The notes under the pieces: model-generated
Seen by the model: only the letters and a program-made list of their open reading frames with translations
Told to the model about the DNA's origin: nothing
The model's database searches: none
Shown: piece by piece, positions 14,909-22,553 of the stretch
Layout: every line of letters begins with the position of its first letter
Position numbering within the stretch: the stretch's first letter is position 1
IMG/VR virus record: IMGVR_UViG_3300023273_000426
Location: 1 to 64,000 of that record
Direction: 5' to 3' (one strand)
DNA from: a virus
Length of the DNA: 64,000 bases
Position numbers and translations under genes: made by a program

Positions 14909-15825
14909 TTGCGCATATGCCGCCAACAAGTTCCATTGCGCAGTTCATCAAATTTCCAGTGGAACATACTAATACGTTGTAGCCATGCTTCTCTGTCAAA
15001 CTCTTTTGGGCTTTCTAATCTGTGGAAATCATCATGCGAAACATCACTACACTGACTGTTTGTACTATCGGTTATAAATGAGTGATACCCTTGTATAATA
15101 GGACCTACTACGCTACTACTGTTATGGTTAACCACTGCCCATGCTTTGTGCATGTCTTGTTCCAGCGGTGTGCCAAACTCACTTATTCGTACGCCTCTTA
15201 TTTTTGCCAGTCGAGAAGTACGATGATTTAAATATTGATGTGCCGCTTTGTCGCCTGGGTGTGCTCTAACAACAATGGGCCTGTCGCTGTGTTTTCGAAT
15301 ACGATTAATAGTTTGTATTGCCCATTCTTGCACATCTAGCCCTTTCATGCTCCAACCACCGTTGCGTTGCATCATTAGAACAATAAACTTTCCTTTTTTA
15401 ATAGTAGGTTGTAACTGTATGCCAGTGTCTCTACTAATAATATTCCATCTATTAGGATCAACGTGTGCATCGCAATATTCGCCAGTTGTAGGGAATATTC
15501 CATTAAAACTATATCGTAGATAGCCATGCGGATTAAGTTTATTAGCATATAAAAAAAGATTAGCATCGGCGCAGCAAACATGTTTATTTGTTTTAGCTTG
15601 ATGATTAATAATGTCGTCTCTTAACTTTAAATGAGGAGTAGTTTTTTTATCATATACCCATCCTTGTATAACTCCAACATCAGAGTTTACTAAGTGTTCT
15701 CCATCATGTAGTATACCGGTATCGCCTGCTGCATTAACACCTTGTACAAAATGTTTTAATAACAATGTCTTTTGTTCATTGCTGTTTGCTCTTGGAACAC
15801 TTTTAAGATAACTAACTACTTTCAT
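14896..15825 (-). CDS. KpsS-like polysaccharide synthesis protein, paralogue
   Basis: A 309-residue protein. The conserved end is seen as RPIVVRAHPGDKAAHQYL, AWAVVNHNSSSVVGPIIQGY, FITDSTNSQCSDVSHDDF and FDREAWLQRISMFHWKFDEL, aligning with the paralogues on both sides. Relative to 13204-14049 it has a different N-terminal part (GVIQGWVYDKKTTPHLKL and WSMKGLDVQEWAIQTI). Length and motifs fit a transferase or capsule-export type fold rather than a classical GT4. It overlaps its upstream neighbour by 14 nt. Function inferred only from family resemblance. Confidence 0.7.
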   Translation of the reverse strand: MKVVSYLKSVPRANSNEQKTLLLKHFVQGVNAAGDTGILHDGEHLVNSDVGVIQGWVYDKKTTPHLKLRDDIINHQAKTNKHVCCADANLFLYANKLNPHGYLRYSFNGIFPTTGEYCDAHVDPNRWNIISRDTGIQLQPTIKKGKFIVLMMQRNGGWSMKGLDVQEWAIQTINRIRKHSDRPIVVRAHPGDKAAHQYLNHRTSRLAKIRGVRISEFGTPLEQDMHKAWAVVNHNSSSVVGPIIQGYHSFITDSTNSQCSDVSHDDFHRLESPKEFDREAWLQRISMFHWKFDELRNGTCWRHMRNYCQ

Positions 15826-16624
15826 TTAGTATTTCCCAGGCAATGCCTGTACGCATTTCTTTGGCTGTAAACTGACAATAACTTAGATGTGCAGCAAATG
15901 CAGTCATGTCGACAGGGTTAGGTATATACAAATCATTTATCTGAGATATTTCAGTATTACAAAACATTGTTGCTGAATTTTGTGCTAATGCTATTGCAGG
16001 AACACCGTAAAGTAATGCTTCAGTGGCCGCAATGCTATTATAAGTAACTACGCAATATGCATCCTCCATAGCCTGCTGAATAGTATTTGTACTAGTTCGA
16101 TCGGTACGTGAAGGTTTTAGTCTAACTTCAATATCCATTGATGTATATTTTTTAATCTCTGCTATAGTTTCTTGCATCCATGTATCCAAGTTATATCCAT
16201 TAAATACCATAACTTTTTCACTTGGTGGAACTATTAATATTTTTGATCCAGGGCGATGATTTCTATATCTCCATTTTAATAGACCGAGTCTATCGTGGTC
16301 TCTAGGAATACAAGGTCCAAGATTTTGCATAGCGTTTTTTGTAATTCGATGATAATCTTTTTTGACACCAGCTTGTATATATCCAGTATCAATAGTATAA
16401 AAATCAATATTATGTTGCTGACAGTACCTAATAGCTTTACGACTAGTGCCGCCTATGCCTCTACAAACTAATGGATTGGTAGTGCCTTTCTTAGCGTCCC
16501 ATTCGCCAAGTTTGCCACCGCATCCAATAATAAATGATTCAAGATAAGGATCGTATTCAACACCTTTTTTTGATAAATCAAAATCTTCTGTATCTGGTGC
16601 TATTGCTTGTACTTTTCTGCCCAT
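15812..16624 (-). CDS. KpsS-like polysaccharide synthesis protein, paralogue, possible upstream extension
   Basis: A 270-residue protein from an ATG at 16624 with a good AAGGA 7 nt upstream. Segments DMEVRL-type (SMDIEVRLKPSRTDRTSTN), AYCVVTYNSIAATEALLYGVPAIAL and ICYQF-type C-terminus correspond to those of the two paralogues downstream. The same frame stays open upstream for about 50 codons with coding-like sequence but has no ATG, GTG or TTG; a -1 frameshift in the glycosyltransferase gene before it would join the two (see the entry at 16625-16790). Function as for the paralogues: surface-glycan assembly, substrate unknown. Confidence 0.7.
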   Translation of the reverse strand: MGRKVQAIAPDTEDFDLSKKGVEYDPYLESFIIGCGGKLGEWDAKKGTTNPLVCRGIGGTSRKAIRYCQQHNIDFYTIDTGYIQAGVKKDYHRITKNAMQNLGPCIPRDHDRLGLLKWRYRNHRPGSKILIVPPSEKVMVFNGYNLDTWMQETIAEIKKYTSMDIEVRLKPSRTDRTSTNTIQQAMEDAYCVVTYNSIAATEALLYGVPAIALAQNSATMFCNTEISQINDLYIPNPVDMTAFAAHLSYCQFTAKEMRTGIAWEILNESS

Positions 16625-16790
16625 ATTATTTTCCTTAACTTCTTTTAATATTTTATCCGGCTGGTATACTACTCTGTCAGGATCAACTATATCCTGTACT
16701 GTTGCATTAAAATAATCAATAAGATATTTTGGATAATCTAAGTCGTCTATTTTTCTATCTCTAAATCTTAAATCACCGATCTTTTTTTTT
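16625..16790 (-). other. Possible -1 frameshift site (nine-A run) and open in-frame extension
   Basis: The glycosyltransferase gene ending at 16768 contains a run of nine A (16782-16790) read CAA AAA AAA AGA in frame, followed after four codons by its stop. Slipping back one base gives AAG ATC GGT GAT and an open frame that continues into the next gene without a stop: residues such as DYPKYLIDYFNATVQDIV and PDRVVYQPDKILKEV. That frame has no ATG, GTG or TTG before the ATG at 16624, and a TGA closes it about ten codons before the run. Confidence 0.5.
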
Positions 16791-17523
16791 GACTTTCGAT
16801 TATTTCTTCATGCATACGACTTTTTGCATTATACCATTCACTTGCATATTCGCAAGATTCATATTGTTTAAACCAAGGGCCACCTTCTGTGTAGTGTAAA
16901 AACTTTGGAGATCCATCCTCTGGTTCTTTGTACCATCCTACTAACCAGTTCCATTCGTGACTTAGTTCTCCAATTTCTGTATCGTCTAGCCAACTAAATC
17001 TATGAAAGTATGCTCCAGTTTTATGTACATTGTTTACTTGTTCGGCTGTTATACTTGCATTGCTAGGATGCCCACAGTTAATAAGCATCATACTACTCCA
17101 GTTTTTACGTGGATATATATGCTGAACTTGTCCGTCCATTTTTACAGTTTCTTTTGGAGTGTAATCATGTTGAGCGCACATCACAGCATATTTGTCATCA
17201 ACTTGGTCAAACAATAGTTTAACATCTTCGAGAGCAACAAAGTCACAGTCAATAAACAATGCCCAACCTTTATACTCGGTTAAATGCGGAATAAGAAATC
17301 TTGTAAATGTAAATTCTGTACTTGCTAACGCATCTACTGGTCTAGTATATACTTTATGCTTACGAAGTTCTTTTTGCTTCAATGGTATAACTTCAACAGG
17401 AACACTAGCAAGTTGTTCAATACTGCTTTTACACACTTGGTATGCAATATCTTCTCTGCTATCCCAACCTACAAATATTTTTAATGGTTCAATAGGTTGA
17501 TCTATTTTAATCTCTTCGCTCAA
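16768..17523 (-). CDS. Glycosyltransferase, GT8-like
   Basis: A 251-residue protein. The N-terminus IFVGWDSREDIAYQV and the metal motif ALFIDCDFVALEDV (DCD at 92-94) are followed by DKYAVMCAQHDYTP, WSSMMLINCGH and near the C-terminus PKFLHYTEGGPWF, a set seen in retaining GT8-type enzymes and in phage homologues. The product would transfer a sugar from a nucleotide sugar to a glycan. The last codons include the nine-A run discussed at 16625-16790. It overlaps the HldE-like/cupin gene by 17 nt. Confidence 0.85.
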   Translation of the reverse strand: MSEEIKIDQPIEPLKIFVGWDSREDIAYQVCKSSIEQLASVPVEVIPLKQKELRKHKVYTRPVDALASTEFTFTRFLIPHLTEYKGWALFIDCDFVALEDVKLLFDQVDDKYAVMCAQHDYTPKETVKMDGQVQHIYPRKNWSSMMLINCGHPSNASITAEQVNNVHKTGAYFHRFSWLDDTEIGELSHEWNWLVGWYKEPEDGSPKFLHYTEGGPWFKQYESCEYASEWYNAKSRMHEEIIESQKKRSVI

Positions 17524-18271
17524 TATCTTTCTCCGTTAATTCGTTACCTAACCATACTTCTATTACACGAACTGTCTTTTCGTCATTGTTAACTGCTTTA
17601 TGCCAGCAAAGTGCAGGTATATCTAAACTGTGACCTTGGCCAACAACATATGTGTGCTTTTCTTCGCCGTCATACTGTAGTGTAATCTCTACATTACCTT
17701 CAACTACATGCCAATGTTCCGAACGTGTAAAATGCCGTTGGTCGCTTAATGCTTTACCTGCATCAAACTCTAGTTGTTTTACTTGCCAGCCATCGCCCTT
17801 GTCTAGCACAGTGTATCTGCCCCAAGCACGTTCTGTAGTAGGTTGGCTCCATTCTTTTAGTATCCAACTGCTACTGTTTTTCTTGTCCTCACCGCCAACA
17901 CCAAATACAAATTCTACATCAGGATGATTGCCGTATGTTGCTTGTTCTGGTATGCTACCATCAACTCTATCGCCTCCGTTGGCGACAATCAACTTGCCTC
18001 TGTGTGTGGCAAGCAAATAACCAATAGCTTGTGTTGTGCCGCCTGTGTCGTCGTCTTTAACAAGTATAACTTCATCAACACAAGCAAGTTCTTTTACTAT
18101 TGCAGCACGTTCGTGAAAAGGCATAAACGGCCTGCCTTTTTTATTCACAAGCCATGTATCGCTGTTTAATCCTACAACTAGTTTATCGCCCAACTGTTTT
18201 GCTGCTTTAAAATATTCAATATGACCGCTGTGAAGTGGGTCGAACCCGCCTGTAACTAATACTGTTTTCAT
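17507..18271 (-). CDS. HldE/RfaE2-like nucleotidyltransferase fused to a cupin
   Basis: A 254-residue two-domain protein. Residues 1-140 form an HxGH nucleotidyltransferase (GGFDPLHSGH with HSGH at 14-17, then GLNSDTWLVNKKGRPFMP and ERAAIVKEL), the pattern of the adenylyltransferase half of HldE and of glycerol-3-phosphate cytidylyltransferase. Residues about 160-240 form a cupin (HFTRSEHWHVVEGN, with H180, H186 and H188; later IPALCWHKAVNN), resembling the cupin half of mannose-1-phosphate guanylyltransferase/isomerase. Such a fusion suggests that it makes or edits an activated sugar for the cassette. It overlaps the glycosyltransferase after it; the gap to the FkbM gene upstream is 8 nt. 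Confidence 0.83.
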   Translation of the reverse strand: MKTVLVTGGFDPLHSGHIEYFKAAKQLGDKLVVGLNSDTWLVNKKGRPFMPFHERAAIVKELACVDEVILVKDDDTGGTTQAIGYLLATHRGKLIVANGGDRVDGSIPEQATYGNHPDVEFVFGVGGEDKKNSSSWILKEWSQPTTERAWGRYTVLDKGDGWQVKQLEFDAGKALSDQRHFTRSEHWHVVEGNVEITLQYDGEEKHTYVVGQGHSLDIPALCWHKAVNNDEKTVRVIEVWLGNELTEKDIERRD

Positions 18272-18279
18272 AATAGTAC

Positions 18280-18855
18280 TTATATGATAGTTTTATTCTG
18301 TTCTAAAAAAGTGGCATATGTTATTTGTTCGTAGTTAATATTTTTATTTACAAACCACGTTTCGTATATTTTTTCAGGTTCGTCATTTATGAATACTTGA
18401 TCAACTGCAACTTTGTATCCATTGCTAACCATAAACTCTTTTGCAAGTAGATTATATTTGCTGCCTTCTTGATACTCATCGTGTTCAAATGTTATACAGT
18501 CAAATGTAACGCCTTGACTTATTACTCGTTGTAATGCTCGAAATGTATTTGCAGCAGGTTCGATATCACAGCTCAAATATCCTACATGCATATTCATATT
18601 ATTTTCTTGTATTGCTTTTTGATAATCAAAAGTTAGTGCATTTTCAAAATAACATTTATTGTTTCTAGATTCTGCTTGCCAATCTGGTAAGTGTTTTTGT
18701 GAAAGCTCAATACTAAAACCTTGAAAGTTGTTGTTTTCTAACTCGTATGTGTTGTTAAACTTTACAGGTTTTTTGGCGCCGATTTCGATATAAGATTTTG
18801 TAGTGCATATGTTTAATGCAAATAAATCTTGACATGATTGAGAATAGGATTTCAT
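18280..18855 (-). CDS. FkbM-family methyltransferase-like protein
   Basis: A 191-residue protein with the N-terminal pattern SQDLFALNICTTKSYIEIGAKKPVKFNNTYEL and GFSIEL, as in FkbM-type methyltransferases (SQ..QD.F, then the SAM-binding IG motif and NNTY). LSCDIEPAANTF and DCITFEHDEYQEGSKYN correspond to the later motifs. The usual GAND of the SAM loop reads GAKK here, so activity is less certain. In the family the product O-methylates sugars. It shares one base with the dehydrogenase gene upstream. Confidence 0.72.
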   Translation of the reverse strand: MKSYSQSCQDLFALNICTTKSYIEIGAKKPVKFNNTYELENNNFQGFSIELSQKHLPDWQAESRNNKCYFENALTFDYQKAIQENNMNMHVGYLSCDIEPAANTFRALQRVISQGVTFDCITFEHDEYQEGSKYNLLAKEFMVSNGYKVAVDQVFINDEPEKIYETWFVNKNINYEQITYATFLEQNKTII

Positions 18856-19649
18856 TAACTTCTCATTCCATTGAATACTGTTTTCTTAAACTTTTCATTA
18901 TCAGTATGCACACTGTTAATCAGTTCAAAGTCTAAGTTTAGTTGCTTTAATAAAGATGCTATTGCTTGTGTATCTTTAGGCAAGCACATACCACCATACC
19001 CTCTAAGATTGGGATTTACATCTAAATACATATCAGTAGCTTTGCCCGTTTTGATATAGGCATTTTTAATCGTAGTATAATCGCAATCTAACTTTTCACA
19101 AATTTCGTACATAACATTTGCAAATGTGACACGCAAAGCAGCGTACACATTGTTATAATATTTTAAAACTTCTGCTTCATTAGGCGTTAGGTGTTCTGTG
19201 TGTTCTGGTAACTCGCCGTGTGCTTTTACAAGTTTACGATACACCCAAATATCATGTGTGCCAATTGCAAGCAACTTATGATTGTTAATAAAATCTTCTG
19301 CTGCACAACGTTCACGTAAAAACTCTGGCACAAAACATATAGTAAGATTTCTATATGTATCTATCATGCGTTGTGTAAATCCTGGAACAACTGTACTACG
19401 TATTGCAATAATACCTTTGTAAGAATAAAGATTGAGTTCTTTTATTACTGATTCTAATATACTTGTATCACAACTTCCATCAGCAGCTTGAGGAGTAGGC
19501 ACACATAGAAATGCTATTTCGGCATCCAAGACTTCGTTGATTGTTGTGTCAAGTTTTGTATCATGTGTAACTAGGTCATGTCCTAGCATACTAAACCCTG
19601 AATAATTGGCACTGCCTACCGCGCCCATACCTATAATACCTATCTTCAT
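18855..19649 (-). CDS. UDP-glucose/GDP-mannose dehydrogenase-like, C-terminal domain absent
   Basis: A 264-residue protein. The Rossmann motif GIIGMGAVGSAN, FLCVPTP, RSTVVPGFTQ, PEFLRERCAAEDF, the NEAEVLKYYNNVYAALRV helix and the catalytic cysteine in RGYGGMCLPKDTQA are all present, in the order known for UDP-glucose and GDP-mannose dehydrogenases. Members usually have 390-450 residues. The C-terminal UDP-binding domain (about 120 residues) is missing: the stop is at residue 264 and the next gene begins at once. Since the catalytic Cys is present, this may be a compact oxidoreductase rather than a broken gene. It overlaps the epimerase gene by 4 nt. Confidence 0.85.
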   Translation of the reverse strand: MKIGIIGMGAVGSANYSGFSMLGHDLVTHDTKLDTTINEVLDAEIAFLCVPTPQAADGSCDTSILESVIKELNLYSYKGIIAIRSTVVPGFTQRMIDTYRNLTICFVPEFLRERCAAEDFINNHKLLAIGTHDIWVYRKLVKAHGELPEHTEHLTPNEAEVLKYYNNVYAALRVTFANVMYEICEKLDCDYTTIKNAYIKTGKATDMYLDVNPNLRGYGGMCLPKDTQAIASLLKQLNLDFELINSVHTDNEKFKKTVFNGMRS

Positions 19650-20509
19650 AATAAACTTTCCACTGTCTTTCTCAAACCGTCTTGCAAAGGTGTATAATCA
19701 TCAAACTCTGTTAGCGTTCTAACAAGTGTTGTATCTGGGCAACGGCGTTTTGCACTACCAACAGGTCCAGGGCGTACTTCAAGTTTATCTGGATTGATAC
19801 CCATTATGCCCATTATTAGTTTGGCTACTAGCTTTATTTTAACTTCGTATTGACTGCCAACGTTTACAGTTTTGTTGCTGTGATTGCGCACAAGTATATC
19901 TGTCATTTTTACAGCATCGTCTACATAACAGAAGCTACGGGTATCATCGCCTTTGATATAATATTCTCCTGCTTTACAACGTTCTACAAACTCGTTGATA
20001 AAATGATCTATCTGTCCTGGTCCATACACGTTAAAGTAGCGTATGATAAGATATTCCAATCCACTGTTTGCTACTAGGTTTTCGCCAAGAGCTTTCGGAA
20101 TACTATAACTCCATCTTGGATTCGTAATGTCGTTAAACACAACTGGTACTTGCTCATCAGTTGGCACAGGGTAATAACCTTCATCTATTGCTCCGTTAAA
20201 TATTTCACATGTACTTGCAAACACAAACTTGGTGTTTGTATCTCTATAACGTTCGATTAAGTTTATTGTAGGCAATGTATTATTAATCAATACATCAGTA
20301 GGCTGTTCATAAAATAGTCGAGTACCATTAGTTGCTGCAAGATGTACTACAACATCACAATCAGGCATTGAACTAGTTACACCAGAATACCTTAGGTTTT
20401 TAATATTTCCGTCTTTTTGATCATATGGAAATACTTCGCCAGTATCTTTTACATAGTTATAATAATGACTACCAATAAATCCTTTATGTCCTGTTAATAC
20501 TATTTTCAT
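19646..20509 (-). CDS. NAD-dependent sugar epimerase/dehydratase (SDR)
   Basis: A 287-residue extended short-chain dehydrogenase. The N-terminal cofactor motif is TGHKGFIGS, followed by VVHLAATNG, FVFASTCEIFNG and the catalytic WSYSIPKALGE (Y..K), then YFNVYGPGQIDHF and FCYVDDAVK. These are typical of UDP-sugar 4-epimerases, 4,6-dehydratases and GDP-fucose/rhamnose type enzymes; the exact reaction cannot be assigned. It would supply a nucleotide sugar to the transferases beside it. Overlaps the following gene by 4 nt. Confidence 0.9.
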   Translation of the reverse strand: MKIVLTGHKGFIGSHYYNYVKDTGEVFPYDQKDGNIKNLRYSGVTSSMPDCDVVVHLAATNGTRLFYEQPTDVLINNTLPTINLIERYRDTNTKFVFASTCEIFNGAIDEGYYPVPTDEQVPVVFNDITNPRWSYSIPKALGENLVANSGLEYLIIRYFNVYGPGQIDHFINEFVERCKAGEYYIKGDDTRSFCYVDDAVKMTDILVRNHSNKTVNVGSQYEVKIKLVAKLIMGIMGINPDKLEVRPGPVGSAKRRCPDTTLVRTLTEFDDYTPLQDGLRKTVESLL

Positions 20510-21258
20510 TTCTTTTTCTTTGTTGCTTTAATAAAATAAACATCGCGTTGTTCTTTTCGTGTGCCTTTGTAATGACACATGTGATTTTTAAATGCTGAAT
20601 CAAAGTGTCCTTTGCTAATACCTTTTGGACTAATACTCTGACCAACAATCTTGTTTTCTTTTTCTAGCTTTTCTAAGCAAGCATCAAATACATGACAATC
20701 TAACTGTGCAGGTAGATTGTATATTTCATCTGTATCATAATACCATTCCCATAAGTCAAAAAACTCAGCACTATTAGAACAGTCTAAGTTAAAACTTAAC
20801 CAACCTGTTTCTGTGTATTTTCCGTCGCGGCCAAGATAGCTTACAAACTTATCATTGTCTAAGAAGCTACGCAAGTACTCTTCGTTAATAGGTGCAAGTA
20901 TTTCGGTGTCAGCATCGAGCCAAATAAGTCTGTCAGTTTTAACTTTTCGACTAGCATCAATAATACAATAACTTTTGTAACTAAATCTTACAGCATCAGT
21001 ATAAAACCCTTTGGTACCTTCTTTAACAGGTCTTCCACTATTGCGCTTTTTAAAACGTTTAAGTCCTTTAGATTCCTTTGAAAGAATATAGTTTTTCCAT
21101 TTCTCAGTATCGTCAAATAAAGGTGTGTCAGTGTATACTAACACATTAACATTTTCATCTAAATATTTTTCCAAACTATTCATAAAATACTTGGCATATA
21201 TTTCATAATGCTGATCGCCAAATGTTGTAACGATTGTTGTTTTTACATTACCATCCAA
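20506..21258 (-). CDS. Glycosyltransferase, GT-A type, TTG start
   Basis: A 250-residue paralogue of the plus-strand transferase at 14090-14908. The active-site strand is LIWLDADTEI (DAD at 115-117), followed by VSYLGRDGKYTETGWLSFNL and QLDCHVFDA. The first codon must be TTG (21258), since no ATG or GTG occurs before the conserved IVTTFGDQHYEIYAKYF; it lies 11 nt inside the end of the FkbM gene, the same arrangement as the zinc-finger gene. The C-terminus is Lys-rich. Donor and acceptor unknown. Confidence 0.85.
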   Translation of the reverse strand: MDGNVKTTIVTTFGDQHYEIYAKYFMNSLEKYLDENVNVLVYTDTPLFDDTEKWKNYILSKESKGLKRFKKRNSGRPVKEGTKGFYTDAVRFSYKSYCIIDASRKVKTDRLIWLDADTEILAPINEEYLRSFLDNDKFVSYLGRDGKYTETGWLSFNLDCSNSAEFFDLWEWYYDTDEIYNLPAQLDCHVFDACLEKLEKENKIVGQSISPKGISKGHFDSAFKNHMCHYKGTRKEQRDVYFIKATKKKK

Positions 21259-21868
21259 AAATATAATCCTTTCTTACATTTGTTATTTCACGAGCACCAA
21301 ACGATTTTAAAAATAGACCAGCACATTCGTCAGTATCAGCTTGTTGTTCGCATACAATAATAGGTTTGTATTTTAGTATTGTATCCATTGCACCCTTGAG
21401 TACTTCAAGTTCGTGTCGCTCGCAGTCTATCTTTAATAGGCCAAACTTAGGAAGATTCAAATCGTCTAGTCGTTTGATATTAATACTACCTTGTCCTATA
21501 TTGCTTACAAAACTTCCGCCAGTGTTTTCAGGATCGTATACCATTTCAACTAAATCGTTTACGTTTCCTAATGCATGTTTATGTATGTCTACGTTTAATC
21601 CTGCTACATTACTTTCTAAACAACTATACACTTGTTCAAGTGGCTCAAATGCTATTACACGTTTAAATCTTTCAGTAAGAGGTTTTGCCCATAATCCGAC
21701 ATTGGCTCCGATATCAATAGCAATATCAAAGTCTCTTACATATTTGTATGCTTCATCTCTTACATCATCTTGATATTGTGCAGGGCCGCCATTGTTAATA
21801 CGTTTGGTAATCAATCTTTCAAAATGATTATCAGTATCAGGCATCCAATAGTTGTATACTTGTTTCAT
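21248..21868 (-). CDS. FkbM-family methyltransferase
   Basis: A 206-residue SAM-dependent methyltransferase. Motif I is DIAIDIGANVGLWAKPL, then RVIAFEPLEQVYSCLESN, LKIDCERHELEVLKGA and KPIIVCEQQ, matching the FkbM set (DIGAN, FEP, KIDxEG-like, E). In this family it methylates sugar or polyketide hydroxyls, commonly in surface-glycan clusters. The stop is shared with the TTG start of the glycosyltransferase gene. It begins with an ATGA overlap at the end of the 151-residue gene. Confidence 0.9.
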   Translation of the reverse strand: MKQVYNYWMPDTDNHFERLITKRINNGGPAQYQDDVRDEAYKYVRDFDIAIDIGANVGLWAKPLTERFKRVIAFEPLEQVYSCLESNVAGLNVDIHKHALGNVNDLVEMVYDPENTGGSFVSNIGQGSINIKRLDDLNLPKFGLLKIDCERHELEVLKGAMDTILKYKPIIVCEQQADTDECAGLFLKSFGAREITNVRKDYIFGW

Positions 21869-22320
21869 AATGTTGCATCTTCCATGCCTGCTACTCGTAA
21901 CTTAACTACATTTGTAATCTGCCATTGCTTTTGATCAAGTGCTTTAAGTACACCTAACCACTTGTTACGTAGCAATGCAAACTCGTTAATAATCTTTTCG
22001 TAGTCGCATACATCTGTTTCGCCATCGACATATTTTTCTACATCACGACTACTTAATGCACGTTGATAGTTTTCTAGATACTTCTTAAAAAACGAGCTAC
22101 GCAACTTGCGTAACTCGATATTTAAATATTCAAGAATAGCTTCAATCTCTTGAAGTTGATTGAACCGGTGTTCAACAATACCTGGCATCTCGGCAGCAGC
22201 ACGTTCTACATTGCCTTTAAGTTTCACTTCAGAACGAGCTGTTACCAACTCGTTCTCAAAGTGTTGTATTGCGTTAGGTATTTCCGATATGTCTCGACTA
22301 ACTTGACTATACCATCCCAT
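21865..22320 (-). CDS. Conserved phage protein downstream of uvsX, possibly UvsY-like
   Basis: A 151-residue, mostly helical protein. After a Trp-rich start (MGWYSQVSRDISEIPNAIQ), it has RFNQLQEIEAILEYLNIELRK, a basic stretch FFKKYLENYQRALSSRDVEKY and KQWQITNVVKLRVAGM at the end. The position just after uvsX, the size and the central basic helices resemble T4 UvsY (137 residues), the recombination mediator that loads UvsX on gp32-coated DNA, but the identity is too low for me to be sure. I recall similar proteins near uvsX in marine phages. Confidence 0.6.
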   Translation of the reverse strand: MGWYSQVSRDISEIPNAIQHFENELVTARSEVKLKGNVERAAAEMPGIVEHRFNQLQEIEAILEYLNIELRKLRSSFFKKYLENYQRALSSRDVEKYVDGETDVCDYEKIINEFALLRNKWLGVLKALDQKQWQITNVVKLRVAGMEDATL

Positions 22321-22547
22321 TATTCATCCCATTCATCTTCATCATCTTCGCTCTGATCTAGTTCTAAATAATATTGAATAGCAGTATCAAGTCTTTTACT
22401 ATTACCCATCATATCCTGTAACTGAACTTCGGACATTCCATAGTCAGCCAACATATCGACATAGCGTTCTGCTGCCATTTCAACATGTTTTTTATCTAGA
22501 TATTCTTTAAACAAGTTCCACAAATCGGCTGCTATTTCTTCGTTCAT
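22320..22547 (-). CDS. Small acidic protein downstream of uvsX
   Basis: A 75-residue protein: helical N-terminus DLWNLFKEYLDKKHVEMAAE, then LADYGMSEVQLQDMMG and a strongly acidic end (DQSEDDEDEWDE). It overlaps the 151-residue gene by one base and lies 6 nt after uvsX. I recall small relatives with KEYLDKK and YVDMLADYG in marine T4-like phages. Function unknown; the acidic tail could bind a basic partner such as a recombination protein (inference). Confidence 0.7.
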   Translation of the reverse strand: MNEEIAADLWNLFKEYLDKKHVEMAAERYVDMLADYGMSEVQLQDMMGNSKRLDTAIQYYLELDQSEDDEDEWDE

Positions 22548-22553
22548 ATTACA

